The position numbers and the translations under genes were made by a program. A stretch of DNA of 64,000 nucleotides from Hyalangium gracile (GTDB lineage: Bacteria > Myxococcota > Myxococcia > Myxococcales > Myxococcaceae): positions 1 to 64,000 of the forward strand of contig NZ_JAHXBG010000041.1 in the NCBI RefSeq assembly GCF_020103725.1, in the 5' to 3' direction. This document shows positions 1 to 11,755 of the stretch, one piece after another. The first letter of the stretch is position 1. Each line of letters opens with the position of its first letter. The notes under the pieces are model-generated. The model did no database searches and was not told where the DNA came from. It worked only from the letters and a program-made list of their open reading frames with translations.

Positions 1-713
1 GCCGGAGTCATCCGCGCCGTGGGCATTGGCCCCGCCTCCGCGCCTCCCTGCACGTACGTCAGCTCCGCGCCCAGCACCGGCTGCTCCGGAGCGCTCCAGC
101 TGCGCAGCCGCGTCTCGAACGTGGAGAGCAGCTCCGAGGCGTCACCCCCTCGGCCAGGCAGCAGGTGCCAGGACAGTCGGTCCGAGAAGGAGTCCCCGCC
201 ACCTCGCAGCGCCGTCGCCGTACGCCGCGCCAGCTCTTCCACCTCGGCGCTTCGCTCCTTCAGGCGGGCTCGCTCCCGCTCGAGTCGGGCGAGCAACTCC
301 TCCTGTTGAGGAGCGCCCTTCAGCAGCGTCTCCACCGCGTCGAAGTGGCGCATCGCCGCGTTCTGGCTCTGCGTGAGTGTCGAGGAGAGCTGCTCCGTCC
401 GCTCGGCGGCGCTCCGACAGGCGTTGAGCGTCTCAACCGAGTCTGTCCCTCCTGGCAGCAGCCGTGCCCAGAAGCCCGGCGGCTCCGCGCACAGGGCCCT
501 CGCCGAGCTCAGCACCTCCAGGGTACCCGTCGGTGCCAGATGCTGTTCCGAAGCCTGGTGTCTCGCGCGATGCTCTTCGAAGCGGCGCGTTCGCTCCTGG
601 AGCACCTGCATGTCCACCTGCACTCGAGGAGGCGGTGGAGTGAAGTCCAGCTCGCGTGAGGCGGACGGGGTGGGCGACAGGGCGGCGAGGGCAATGAGCA
701 GGACAGGGACCAT
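1..713 (-). CDS. Secreted coiled-coil protein, 3' end beyond window
   Basis: The frame is open from the ATG at 713 to the left edge, so only the first 237 codons are present. A GGGAGG ribosome site lies six bases upstream of the ATG, which fixes the start. Residues 1-19 form a short hydrophobic signal peptide ending SPTPSAS, so the product is probably exported. The mature part begins with a proline-rich stretch, and residues about 130-165 are rich in Glu, Arg and Leu in a pattern expected of a coiled coil. No enzyme motif is visible and the family was not recognised. It is divergent from the kinase gene to its right across 237 bases. Confidence 0.7.
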   Translation of the reverse strand, partial: MVPVLLIALAALSPTPSASRELDFTPPPPRVQVDMQVLQERTRRFEEHRARHQASEQHLAPTGTLEVLSSARALCAEPPGFWARLLPGGTDSVETLNACRSAAERTEQLSSTLTQSQNAAMRHFDAVETLLKGAPQQEELLARLERERARLKERSAEVEELARRTATALRGGGDSFSDRLSWHLLPGRGGDASELLSTFETRLRSWSAPEQPVLGAELTYVQGGAEAGPMPTARMTP

Positions 714-834
714 GGAGTGCCTCCCAGGCCCCGGAAGTCAGGACAGGGCTTGAGGTGGCTTCCCCCTGTGCAAGCCCCGGACCCTCCCGAATTCCAAGGG
801 GATGCCTGCTCGCCCACGGGGGGGAGTCCAGCTG

Positions 835-854
835 CGTGGACGGTGCAGTCCACG
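835..854. other. Inverted repeat between divergent genes
   Basis: Seven-base arms CGTGGAC and GTCCACG flank the six-base loop GGTGCA. The site lies in the 237-base gap between the divergent secreted-protein and kinase genes, about 100 bases before the kinase start. It could be an operator or a structured leader. No recognisable regulator site or promoter was identified, so function is not assigned. Confidence 0.3.
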
Positions 855-950
855 GAGTGAGACTCCCTTCAGCCTCGGGCTCGCCGGCCGGCTCCACGGG
901 AACCTGTATGCTTGTAGGACAGGTTTGGACGGACCGCGGAGCCCCTCTTG

Positions 951-2357
951 ATGAGCCCACACGTGCACACGGCGCACCCGGACGCTCTTCCCCCTGGGAC
1001 CGAGGTGGGGCCGTGGCGCGTCGAGGCCTGGGCAGGGCAGGGCGTCCATGGTGCCGTCTACCGGGCGGTAAGGGTCGGTCAGGAGCAGGCGGGCCCCGTG
1101 GCCCTCAAGCTGGCCTTGACCCCGGATGATCCACGCATGGCTCGCGAGAGGGCTCTCCTCTCGCTCGTGGACCACCCCAGCATTCCGCGCCTGCTGGACT
1201 CAGGTGAATGGCGGCATCCCCATGGGACGCGTCACCCCTATCTGATCATGCAGTGGGTGGACGGAGCCCCCCTGTACCTGTGGGCCGAGTTCCACTCCAC
1301 GAGGGGGCGGCCCGTGCTCCGCATGCTGGCCCAGCTCGCCCGAGCACTCCAGACTCTCCATGCCCAAGGCGCCGTCCACCGCGACGTGAAGGGTGGCAAC
1401 ATCCTCGTGAGACACACGGACGGTCGCGCGGTCCTGACCGACTTCGGCTCGGGCTTCCAGGCGGGGGCCGCCACCCTGACTCCTCCTGGCGTGTTCCCCG
1501 GCACCCCCGTCTACCGGCCGCCAGAGGCAATGCTGCACGAACTGCGCTCGGTTCGGGGAGCCCGGACGGGCTACTCCGCTGGGCCCGCGGATGATCTGTA
1601 CGCGCTGGGAGTCACGGCCTGCCGACTCGTCACCGGTGAGTACCCTGCACCTGGTGAACCCACTCGGGATGAGGCAGGGAACTGGCGGCTGGAGACCGTG
1701 GTGCCGCCTGCCGCGCTGTTCCGCGATAGGCATGTGGCTCCACCTCTTCGCGCGTTGATCCTCCGCATGCTTTCTGTACGCCCGGAGGAGCGCGGCACCG
1801 CGGCGGAGCTGGCCGACCTCCTGGAGGAGGCAGAGGCGCACCTTCAGGAGGTCGCCACGAGCGCGCACTCCAGAGGCGTTGCAGGGCCCGCCATGGCTCG
1901 CGCAGACGCTCGGCCTTGGCGGCGCTGGCTTCCGGCAGTCGCTGCGGGACTGGCCCTGATCTCCGGGATGTGGTGGGCAGGTGAGTGGTGGCCCGTAGAG
2001 CAGCTCATCCTGGCAAGGGAAGAGGTCGCGGGGGAAGACAAGGCGGATGCGGGCACCTCGGGGCTCGGTGAGGCGGTAGCGACCGCCTTCGAGGAGGATG
2101 CTCCCGAGTCTTCCATGCCAGACACATTGGCCGAGGACTCGCTCCCCAGGCCCTTGCCGGGGCAGACGCGACCTGATTCCAAGGGCCGATGTCCTCGCAA
2201 GCGGCAGGTGGCTCTCAACGGAGGATGCTGGTTGGAGGTCCCTCTGGAAGGCGGGGAATGCGCTGAAGTCAACGGGCAGATGTTCAAGGGGCAGTGCTAC
2301 GTGCCCTTCATCGCGCCTGGGCGCCACCCTGCATCGAGCCCTTCGGATCCGCCGTGA
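951..2357 (+). CDS. Membrane-anchored Ser/Thr protein kinase
   Basis: A Hanks-type Ser/Thr kinase of 468 residues from the ATG at 951; a TTG directly before it is the alternative start. The kinase motifs appear in order: glycine loop GQGVHGAVY (29-37), ATP-binding lysine in VALKLAL (K53), catalytic HRDVKGGN (143-150), metal-binding DFG (164-166) and activation-segment end GTPVYRPPE (184-192). A single transmembrane helix follows at about 327-345. Beyond it is an extracytoplasmic tail with four cysteines in the last 60 residues, perhaps disulphide-bonded. All key catalytic residues are present, so it should be active. The HRD arginine marks it as an RD kinase. Substrate and ligand are unknown. 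Such receptor-like kinases are numerous in myxobacteria. Confidence 0.93.
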   Translation: MSPHVHTAHPDALPPGTEVGPWRVEAWAGQGVHGAVYRAVRVGQEQAGPVALKLALTPDDPRMARERALLSLVDHPSIPRLLDSGEWRHPHGTRHPYLIMQWVDGAPLYLWAEFHSTRGRPVLRMLAQLARALQTLHAQGAVHRDVKGGNILVRHTDGRAVLTDFGSGFQAGAATLTPPGVFPGTPVYRPPEAMLHELRSVRGARTGYSAGPADDLYALGVTACRLVTGEYPAPGEPTRDEAGNWRLETVVPPAALFRDRHVAPPLRALILRMLSVRPEERGTAAELADLLEEAEAHLQEVATSAHSRGVAGPAMARADARPWRRWLPAVAAGLALISGMWWAGEWWPVEQLILAREEVAGEDKADAGTSGLGEAVATAFEEDAPESSMPDTLAEDSLPRPLPGQTRPDSKGRCPRKRQVALNGGCWLEVPLEGGECAEVNGQMFKGQCYVPFIAPGRHPASSPSDPP

Positions 2358-2419
2358 CCTGCGCCTCGTGGGCTCGAAACTTCGCGCCGCGTCGGCGGGT
2401 TTGTGCGAGCTTCCAGTCC

Positions 2420-3085
2420 ATGTCTCTGCCCAAGACTCGCTTCGTTGAGACCACGCTGCGTTCTCCGCTGATGCACCTGCCCGTGCGTACCGCGATCTTC
2501 GAGCTCGAGAATGCGCGCATCCTGTTCTCCCCGGGCTCGATGATGACCGCCGAGCAGCTTCGAGAAGTCGGTGCTGTCACCGACATCGTGGCTCCGACGC
2601 TGATGCACACCGGTGGCATGAAGGCCGCCGCGCAGATGTACCCGGACGCAAAGCTCTGGGGCCCGGCTGGCGTCAGGGAGAAACACCCCGATCTCCCCTG
2701 GCACGGCATCCTCGGCGTCGACCCCTGGCCTTTCGAGAGCGAGCTCTCGCTCATCCCGCTCCCGGGCATGCCCAAACTGAACGAGTGCGCGTTTCTGCAC
2801 CATGCCTCGAAGGCGCTCTACCTGACCGACATGGTCTTCAACATCGCCCAACCGAAAGGTCTCGCCGCCTGGCTGTTCTTCCGGATGTTCGGCACCTACC
2901 GCCGGTTCGCCGTGAGCAAGCTGTTCCTTCGGTACGCCAAGGACAGGCCCGCGCTCGAGGCGACCGTCGCGAAGATCGCCGGGCTCGATTTCCTGCACGT
3001 CGTCCCATCTCACGGCGATGCGGTGATGAACGATGGCAAGCCCAGGCTGCTCGCCGCATTCCGGGAGCGCGGGCTGCTCGCGTAG
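2420..3085 (+). CDS. DUF4336 domain protein (metallo-hydrolase-like)
   Basis: A 221-residue protein that I place in the DUF4336 family, a group distantly related to the metallo-beta-lactamase fold. The frame extends 42 codons further upstream into the end of the kinase gene, but that part is arginine/proline-rich and unlike the family. The ATG at 2420 starts a coherent family-like N-terminus (MSLPKTRFVET). Visible hallmarks are the phrase LFSPGSMM near the start, TLMHTGGMKAA, a LYLTDMVFNI segment and the C-terminal VVPSHGDAV motif, which would supply metal-ligand-like His and Asp residues. No signal peptide is seen, so it is probably cytoplasmic. Substrate unknown. Confidence 0.8.
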   Translation: MSLPKTRFVETTLRSPLMHLPVRTAIFELENARILFSPGSMMTAEQLREVGAVTDIVAPTLMHTGGMKAAAQMYPDAKLWGPAGVREKHPDLPWHGILGVDPWPFESELSLIPLPGMPKLNECAFLHHASKALYLTDMVFNIAQPKGLAAWLFFRMFGTYRRFAVSKLFLRYAKDRPALEATVAKIAGLDFLHVVPSHGDAVMNDGKPRLLAAFRERGLLA

Positions 3086-3096
3086 GCCCAGCCGCC

Positions 3097-3450
3097 TCAC
3101 GCCCTGCGCAGGGTGATGACCTTCAGCTCGGGGGGAGCACCCAGCCTCGCCGGAGGACCGGTGGTGCCAACGCTACGGTTCACGTAGAGCCACGAGCGCC
3201 CCTGCCGGTACAACCCCGCCGTCCATCGGCTGACGAACCGGGCCAGCGAGAGGCGCCGGACGCCCGGGACCGCGAGCTGGCCGCCGTGGGTGTGTCCCGA
3301 GAGCGTCAGCTCGACATCGCGCGCCTGCGCCTCGGGAAACAGGTTCGGGTCGTGTGCAAGCAGCACCGTGGGGACACCCTCGGGGCGGTCCCGGAGTGCT
3401 CGCCCCAGGTCATGGCGCGAGGTCCAGGTGTCATCCACACCGGCAACGTA
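3097..3450 (-). pseudogene. Remnant of a metallophosphoesterase, N-terminal half missing
   Basis: The minus-strand frame encodes the C-terminal third of a calcineurin-like metallophosphoesterase of the YkuE type. It shows YVAGVDDTW, a HD-containing phrase VLLAHDPNLFP and the metal-binding GHTHGGQ. Intact members are roughly 270-400 residues and begin with DxH, GD and GNHD motifs. Here the similarity stops abruptly at a TAG codon (3451-3453) immediately before YVAGV, and no N-terminal part was found in any frame upstream. A GTG inside the remnant could start a 113-residue peptide, but that would lack most metal ligands. It converges with the DUF4336 gene across only 11 bases. Most likely a truncated, inactive gene. 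Confidence 0.75.
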
Positions 3451-3572
3451 CTAACCCGCTCGCGCCGTGCCTGCTTGGGTGCGTCGGGTTCGTCGGGCCT
3501 CTAGATTGTGCCTGGCTGCTCGGTTCGCTCTCTGCTACTCCGGCTCTCCAGGTCGCTGACGAGGTGGCACGA

Positions 3573-3920
3573 ATGCTCCCCGGAACCCTGCTGACGCGGG
3601 ACGCTGCAACGGAGGTCCTCAAGCGGATAGAGGCGGAACTGGGGCAGTCTACCGCCTACGATTGGCAACCTGTCTCAGTGGATACGGCTCTGGCCTGGAT
3701 CGAGCGTTTGCCCTCCGAGGAGTTCTATCTCTACTACCAACATCCGGTTCACGACTTCATGGACCGATGCTCTCGCGTGGAGAAAGACACGGCGCTGCGA
3801 TTCGTGGAAGAGCGATTCGCTCTCGAGCAAGGAGAGGGCGTGGACCTCTACCTGACTCCCTTGAACTTCAGCACCGTGTTCGCTGGGAATCACGATGGAA
3901 GGCTCTTTCGCGCAAAGTAG
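3573..3920 (+). CDS. Hypothetical small acidic protein
   Basis: A 115-residue frame from the ATG at 3573, with an in-frame GTG at 3564 as alternative. Composition is protein-like: alternating charged and aromatic segments such as WIERLPSEEFYLYYQ and a C-terminal NFSTVFAGNHDG. No signal peptide or membrane helix is visible. I do not recognise the family. Small acidic proteins rich in aromatic and glutamate residues are common among polymorphic-toxin immunity proteins, but no toxin gene is adjacent, so this is only a possibility. It lies just past the broken end of the metallophosphoesterase remnant and may itself have lost upstream sequence. No good ribosome site is seen. Confidence 0.5.
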   Translation: MLPGTLLTRDAATEVLKRIEAELGQSTAYDWQPVSVDTALAWIERLPSEEFYLYYQHPVHDFMDRCSRVEKDTALRFVEERFALEQGEGVDLYLTPLNFSTVFAGNHDGRLFRAK

Positions 3921-4034
3921 CCCGTGCCTCAGTCCATGGTCATGGGGTTCTCGGGGCGAGCAGTGAGGAGAGATCGCGAGGAGGGGCCTCGCCATGGCTT
4001 GTGAAACGGATGGCCTCGAGGCCAGGATTCGCAC

Positions 4035-4367
4035 ATGCCAGAGCATGAGGACTTCCTGGACCATACCGGACGGACACCCCGCGAGTTTGGTGCCATCCAC
4101 GTTCATGTCGAGCCCGTGGTCCGTGGCCCCTCTGGTGCCGCGGTCGCAACGGTGTGGCTGCAGAGCGCCTTCGAGCCGCTGCTCCCGTCGGATGGCTTGC
4201 ACGTCGTCGCCCGTCTGGCGGAAGACAAAGGGGAGCTGAGCCTCGAGCGACTTCCTCTGCCGGCGCTTACCGGAGGGAAGGTCGTTCGTTGGAGTTTGCC
4301 GCTCTCGCTACCGCAGAACGTGGAGGAGCTGCAGTTCCGCATCGAATATGGAGCCGGTCGGGCCTGA
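4035..4367 (+). CDS. Hypothetical protein
   Basis: A 110-residue frame. The preceding in-frame stop is at 4002-4004 and the ATG at 4035 is the only plausible start in between, although no Shine-Dalgarno sequence precedes it. The product reads like a small beta-rich domain, with alternating hydrophobic strands such as [20 protein letters not shown] and [10 protein letters not shown]. There is no signal peptide, membrane segment or recognisable catalytic motif. It converges on the neighbouring exported-protein gene with a two-base gap. I do not recognise the family, and it could be a remnant of a longer gene. Confidence 0.5.
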   Translation: MPEHEDFLDHTGRTPREFGAIHVHVEPVVRGPSGAAVATVWLQSAFEPLLPSDGLHVVARLAEDKGELSLERLPLPALTGGKVVRWSLPLSLPQNVEELQFRIEYGAGRA

Positions 4368-4369
4368 CC

Positions 4370-5068
4370 TCAGTCCGTGTAGGCGAAGGCCCGCGCGGGA
4401 GCGGTCTCCGGGGCGCGGAAGAGCAGGATTGCCGCGTGCCCGGACAGGTTCCCCACGGCCACGAAGATGTCCGGATCCTTCAGGTTGCCATACCCGAGCC
4501 TCGCCGGCGCCTTGCCGTACTTCTTCTCCATCTCCGGCAGCGAGAGGATCTCGATGTCGTAGAGCGTGATGAGATCCGTGCGCTTCACGCGCAGCTGCTT
4601 CACCCAGGCGGCCACGAGCTCCTCGGGCGTGCCGTACCGCTTGTCCTCCAACTGGAACGGGTAGAGGAACTCCCCGGCAACTCGCCGGGCGTCTCCGTTC
4701 AGGAGGCTCTCGAAGATGAACCGGGCCGTCGACTTGACCCGGTCTCGCCGGTCGGCCTCCTCGTCGACCTCCGGCTCCGACCCCGGGGGAGACCCAGGCG
4801 GGGGCGGCATGGCCTTCGGGACAGGGGCCGCGGCCGCCGGAGCCGCCTTGGGTGTAGGTGCCGGGGCCGCCGGAGCCGGGGCGGGCGCCTTGGCCTCAGG
4901 GGCCGGCGTCGGAGCGGGTTTGGCCTCGGCCGGGGGGGCAGGGGGCGCCTGCTTCTCCTCCGCAGGGGCCGCTGTGGGCGCCGCCGGGGGGGCCGCTGCC
5001 GGCTCGGGAGCCTGGGCGAGGGCGGGGGAGGCGAGGGTGACGAGCAGGGCCAGGGACCAGGAACGCAT
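4370..5068 (-). CDS. Exported protein with long Pro/Ala-rich linker
   Basis: A 232-residue protein with a clear signal peptide (residues 1-19, ending ALAQA). About 80 residues of almost pure Ala, Pro, Lys and Glu follow, then a globular C-terminal half from about residue 105. The linker resembles envelope-spanning or cell-wall-crossing spacers. The C-terminal domain contains [24 protein letters not shown] and a strand-rich end ([15 protein letters not shown]), resembling a SnoaL/NTF2-like small alpha+beta fold, but that is a guess. It is probably periplasmic or tethered. It is transcribed divergently from carB across 135 bases. Confidence 0.75.
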   Translation of the reverse strand: MRSWSLALLVTLASPALAQAPEPAAAPPAAPTAAPAEEKQAPPAPPAEAKPAPTPAPEAKAPAPAPAAPAPTPKAAPAAAAPVPKAMPPPPGSPPGSEPEVDEEADRRDRVKSTARFIFESLLNGDARRVAGEFLYPFQLEDKRYGTPEELVAAWVKQLRVKRTDLITLYDIEILSLPEMEKKYGKAPARLGYGNLKDPDIFVAVGNLSGHAAILLFRAPETAPARAFAYTD

Positions 5069-5203
5069 GGGACCTCCAACAACGGGCCCACCGGTTCTAC
5101 CAGAGCCCCGCCCGGATGGCCCGGCTCACTCCTGGGGCAGGCGACGAGGCAGGTTCACTCCCCGCGTGCATGTGCGGGTGGACGTTGCTATGGGGGCCTC
5201 CCG

Positions 5204-8443
<3,240 letters not shown>

Positions 8444-8457
8444 CCCCTCGAGAGGGG
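8444..8457 (+). terminator. Hairpin after carB
   Basis: CCCCTCGAGAGGGG starts immediately after the carB stop codon. It can fold into a GC-rich hairpin but has no T-tract behind it, so it would be an inefficient intrinsic terminator or an mRNA end-stabiliser. Confidence 0.4.
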
Positions 8458-8518
8458 ATGCCCTGTTGGAACGCTGCTGACAGGGATGGCAGACTCGCGC
8501 GGCTCTGGGAGGTGCTTC

Positions 8519-9418
8519 ATGCACACGCTCACCCGCGCCGCATCGCTTGCGCTGCTATCACTGGTCGTGGCCTGCACCAGCGTTCCGCGGCCCGAGACCG
8601 TTCTCGCCTCGGGCCAGACCGGTCCGGCTTCGCTCGTCTCCGACGGGACGTACCTCTACTGGACCAACCGCACGGGCGGAGAGGTGATGCGCCTGCCGCT
8701 GGCCGGGGGGACGCCCGAGCAGCGGGCGTCGGGGCAGGTTCAGCCGCAGGGGATTGCCCTCAGCTCGACGCACCTCTACTGGGCCAACCGGGGGAACCAC
8801 ACCGTCATGAAGTTGCCGCTGGCGGGCGGCGAGCCCGTTCCGGTGGCGACAGGCCAGTCGGACCCGGAGGACGTGGCGATCGCCGGAGGCTACGTGTTCT
8901 GGTCCAATGGCTCCGCGACGATGATGAAGGCGCCCGAGGCGAGCGGCGCGGCCTCGGCGGTGAGCGACCAGACCAGCAGCCCCAGCGAGCTCGTCACCAA
9001 CGCCACGCACGTGCTCTGGGCCAACAGTGACGGCACCATCCGCCGTGCCCCGCTGGCTGGTGGGTCGGAGGAGACTTTGGCGCGTGGAGATCTCAACGCC
9101 ACCAGCCTGGCCCTCGATGACACGCACGTCTACTGGACCACGTTCTGGGGCAGCATCCAGCGTGTTCCGCTGGCCGGGGGGGGCGTGGAGAAGCTGGCGG
9201 AAGGAGAGAACCACCCGCGTGCCATCGCCGTGGACGGCTCCTTCCTCTACTGGGCCGCAGGAGGCAAGGACGGAACCATCCGGCGCATGGCCCGCTCTGG
9301 GGGAAAACCTGAGACCTTCGCCGGTGACCAGGGCGAGCCCGCGGGAATCCTCCTGCACGCCGGCCACCTGTATTGGGTCAATCAGTCCGCTGGCACTGTA
9401 GTGCGTGCACCGCGCTGA
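8519..9418 (+). CDS. Seven-bladed beta-propeller lipoprotein
   Basis: A 299-residue lipoprotein. GGAGG at 8508-8512 fits the ATG at 8519. The signal peptide ends in the lipobox LVVAC. The mature chain is built from seven repeats of about 40 residues, each with an aromatic-rich core like THLYWANR or THVYWTT followed by a strand ending in PLAGG. The repeat pattern predicts a seven-bladed propeller of the NHL/DUF5050-like kind. Proteins with this repeat are very common in myxobacteria. No catalytic residues are evident, so a binding or scaffolding role on the envelope is likely. It follows carB in the same direction but is preceded by a hairpin, suggesting its own transcription. Confidence 0.88.
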   Translation: MHTLTRAASLALLSLVVACTSVPRPETVLASGQTGPASLVSDGTYLYWTNRTGGEVMRLPLAGGTPEQRASGQVQPQGIALSSTHLYWANRGNHTVMKLPLAGGEPVPVATGQSDPEDVAIAGGYVFWSNGSATMMKAPEASGAASAVSDQTSSPSELVTNATHVLWANSDGTIRRAPLAGGSEETLARGDLNATSLALDDTHVYWTTFWGSIQRVPLAGGGVEKLAEGENHPRAIAVDGSFLYWAAGGKDGTIRRMARSGGKPETFAGDQGEPAGILLHAGHLYWVNQSAGTVVRAPR

Positions 9419-9476
9419 GCAACCTACGGCGGGGCATGCCGATAATTTCCGCAAGGTTCACACGGAGATCAATCAC

Positions 9477-10475
9477 ATGCCCCGGATCAACGGTTCCATC
9501 GTTCCCCCTCGCGCTCGCACCCTCGACGACGCGTTTTCCGCCAAGACTCCCACCGCGAAGGCGACTCAGCCCGCGGCCAAGGTGACAGGCTTCGCGGGCG
9601 TGTCGAACTTCCTGGGAGGCGCCTTCAACGGGCTCCCGTCGAAGGCGGGTGGGCCGCACGGGACGGCGCCGAGCGGCGCGCGGAAGCTGTCTCCGAACGA
9701 TCTGGGCGTGCTGGCGCAGGATCAGGGCAACACCAACGCGTGCGGTACGACGTCCCTGGCCAACGTGCTGACGCACTGGGGCCAGCCCACCACGCACGAG
9801 CAGGTGGACAAGGACATCCGCCACTTCGACATGTTCACCGCGCCGGACCGGCTCGTCGACTACGCGCGCGATCACGGGATGCGCGCCGAGCTCAAGGCGG
9901 ACGCCAGCGTCGATGACATCGCGCGGATGGTGGACCAGGGCGTGCCGCCCATCGTCCTGATGGATCCGGACAGCGGCTCCAACGCCAGCCTGCACTACGT
10001 GACGGTGTCCGGCTACAACCGGGACGCGAGCGGCAACATCTCCGAGCTGGTCATCGCGGACAGCGCCGGTGGAGATCGCTACACGATGCCCATCGAGGAG
10101 TTCCAGAAGAAGTGGGACAACCTCGAGCTGGGCGGCATCGGCACGGGGCTCAACAACGTGATGATCTCCGTGGTGCCCAACGACGGCCGGAAGATCACCG
10201 GCGGCGACGGCGTGACGCGGAGCGCCTCGGAGATCAAGCTGCCGAAGTCCAGCTTCTGGTCCAGCATCAAGAGCAGCCTGGCGCGCGGGGTGGCCAACCT
10301 CCTGTCCGACGTAACGTCGTTCGCCGGCAAGGCCTGGAACGGGATCAAGAACGTGTGGAACGGCGTCAAGAACGCCGCTGGCGCCGTGTGGGATGGCGTC
10401 AAGAACGCCGGGCAGGCCATTGGCAACGCCGCCAAGAGCGCCTGGGACACGGTGACGGGCTGGCTCGGGTTCTAG
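9477..10475 (+). CDS. C39-like cysteine peptidase-fold protein with Trp-repeat tail
   Basis: A 332-residue protein. The ATG at 9477 is chosen because the upstream extension overlaps the preceding gene. After a low-complexity N-terminus (1-70) comes a papain-like C39-type domain: Q82-D-Q-G-N leading to the NACGTTS cysteine (C89), then LHYVTVSGY with H173, and a candidate Asp at 195 (IADSAGG). That order (Gln, Cys, His, Asp) is the catalytic arrangement of C39 and Peptidase_C39_2 families. Residues about 255-332 form an unusual tail with repeated WNGIKN, WNGVKN and WDGVKN motifs and many Ala and Gly residues, predicted amphipathic helix. No classical signal peptide is seen. It may be a secreted protease or toxin-like effector. 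Confidence 0.8.
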   Translation: MPRINGSIVPPRARTLDDAFSAKTPTAKATQPAAKVTGFAGVSNFLGGAFNGLPSKAGGPHGTAPSGARKLSPNDLGVLAQDQGNTNACGTTSLANVLTHWGQPTTHEQVDKDIRHFDMFTAPDRLVDYARDHGMRAELKADASVDDIARMVDQGVPPIVLMDPDSGSNASLHYVTVSGYNRDASGNISELVIADSAGGDRYTMPIEEFQKKWDNLELGGIGTGLNNVMISVVPNDGRKITGGDGVTRSASEIKLPKSSFWSSIKSSLARGVANLLSDVTSFAGKAWNGIKNVWNGVKNAAGAVWDGVKNAGQAIGNAAKSAWDTVTGWLGF

Positions 10476-10490
10476 CGAGCCCTCGCGGCC

Positions 10491-11684
10491 TCACATGACC
10501 GGGTATTGGTGGGTGAACAGGAAGAAGAAGATGCCCTGCATCACCCCCAGCCCGCTCACCAGCAGCATGCCCACCGTCGGCCGCTTCGCCGCGAAGACGC
10601 CCAGGCCCAGGAAGGCGGGCCAGCAGGACGCGGAGTAGCGGCCGAGCCCCCACAGGCCGATGGCCCAGATGACGCCACTGAGCACGAACCCGAACGCCGC
10701 CAGCGACCACCACGAGCGCTGACGGGTCGTGAGCACCACGCCCGCGATCACCAGCGCGGCGAAGGGCAGGTACGTGTTGATGAGCTGGAAGTTCTGGTCC
10801 GGTGAGCCCATCACCTTGAGCTGATCGGTGATGCCCCAGTAGGCGGCGGGCCCCCAGTTGTCGCGCGCCTTGTAGAAGCTGAGGAAGTCGCCCCAGGCGA
10901 GCTGCTGGTACAGCGCGTAGCCCCCGAGCGACAGCCACGGCAGCGCCAGCGCAAGCCACGCCGGGCTCTTGAAGAAGCGTCCCAGCGAGGGGCGCTGCTG
11001 GATCTGCGCGACGAGCAGCCCGATCCCCGCGAGCATCGTCAGGTGCCGGGCGAGCACGCCTCCAGCGAGCGCCAGCCCCGCGCGGAAGTGCTGGCCCCGC
11101 GTGGCGTAGTCCAAGGAGAGCGCGGAGAGCAGCACCATGAGCGACTCGGGGTGCCCGGCGGCGTGGAAGAAGGCGAAGGGGTAGGCGGCGAACAGCAGCA
11201 GGCCCCAGCGCGCGCTCTGCTCGTCCGAGAGCCGCCGGAACATGCGGAACAGCACCCGGTACGCGAGCAGGCACGCGATGTTGGCGACGATGAGCAGGCC
11301 CCAGTGCGGCGGGATGCGCGTGACGAACCCCAGCGCCTTCGTCAGCATCGGCAGCAGCGGGAAGAAGTTCGTCATCGGGCCGTTCCAGTACCCGTCCCGC
11401 GCGATGTAGTAGTACCAGCCGCAGTCCCAGCGGCAGAAGGGCTCGAAGACGGGCATCAGCCCGTACTCCTTGAGCAGCCCGGACGGCTGCTGGAGCCTGC
11501 GCTCGACGGCGATGCCGGCCCACGAGGCCATGGTGAGCGCCACGCGCGAGCCGAGCCAGACCCAGAACGGGAAGGCCCAGGCCTGGAGCCCTCGCGGCTC
11601 GGGCTCGGGCGGATGCGTGGGCGCTTCGGTCAGGGCCGGGGCGGTCTCAGGGGGCGCTTGCACAGTCAGAGGGTCCTCTAGCAC
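10491..11684 (-). CDS. Polytopic membrane mannosyltransferase-like protein (PIG-V-like)
   Basis: A 397-residue protein with a Pro-rich cytoplasmic N-terminus and about nine hydrophobic helices. GTG at 11684 is the start, with GAGG five bases upstream. The motif RWDCGWYYYIA (about residues 88-98), the downstream FFPLLPML and the AAYPFAFFHAAGHPESL segment match the pattern of PIG-V (GPI mannosyltransferase 2) relatives. In those enzymes a conserved Asp in the first lumenal loop acts with a polyprenyl-phosphate sugar donor. Bacteria lack GPI anchors, so a related lipid-linked sugar transfer on the periplasmic side is more likely. It is divergent from the dipeptidase across 71 bases. Confidence 0.8.
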   Translation of the reverse strand: MLEDPLTVQAPPETAPALTEAPTHPPEPEPRGLQAWAFPFWVWLGSRVALTMASWAGIAVERRLQQPSGLLKEYGLMPVFEPFCRWDCGWYYYIARDGYWNGPMTNFFPLLPMLTKALGFVTRIPPHWGLLIVANIACLLAYRVLFRMFRRLSDEQSARWGLLLFAAYPFAFFHAAGHPESLMVLLSALSLDYATRGQHFRAGLALAGGVLARHLTMLAGIGLLVAQIQQRPSLGRFFKSPAWLALALPWLSLGGYALYQQLAWGDFLSFYKARDNWGPAAYWGITDQLKVMGSPDQNFQLINTYLPFAALVIAGVVLTTRQRSWWSLAAFGFVLSGVIWAIGLWGLGRYSASCWPAFLGLGVFAAKRPTVGMLLVSGLGVMQGIFFFLFTHQYPVM

Positions 11685-11755
11685 AGCGCCTCGGGCAAGC
11701 CCACGCCCTGTGGGCTCCGCTCACGAGGTAGTCTCCAGAAGAGCAGGAGGGCGCC

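Noticed and set aside
3675-4202. Minus-strand frame in the poorly conserved stretch
   Set aside because: It would overlap two plus-strand frames that have better composition, and it has no ribosome site or recognised motif.
11685-11755. Palindromic operator between the glycosyltransferase and the dipeptidase
   Set aside because: Only short, imperfect inverted matches are present in the 71-base gap, no better than expected by chance at this GC content.
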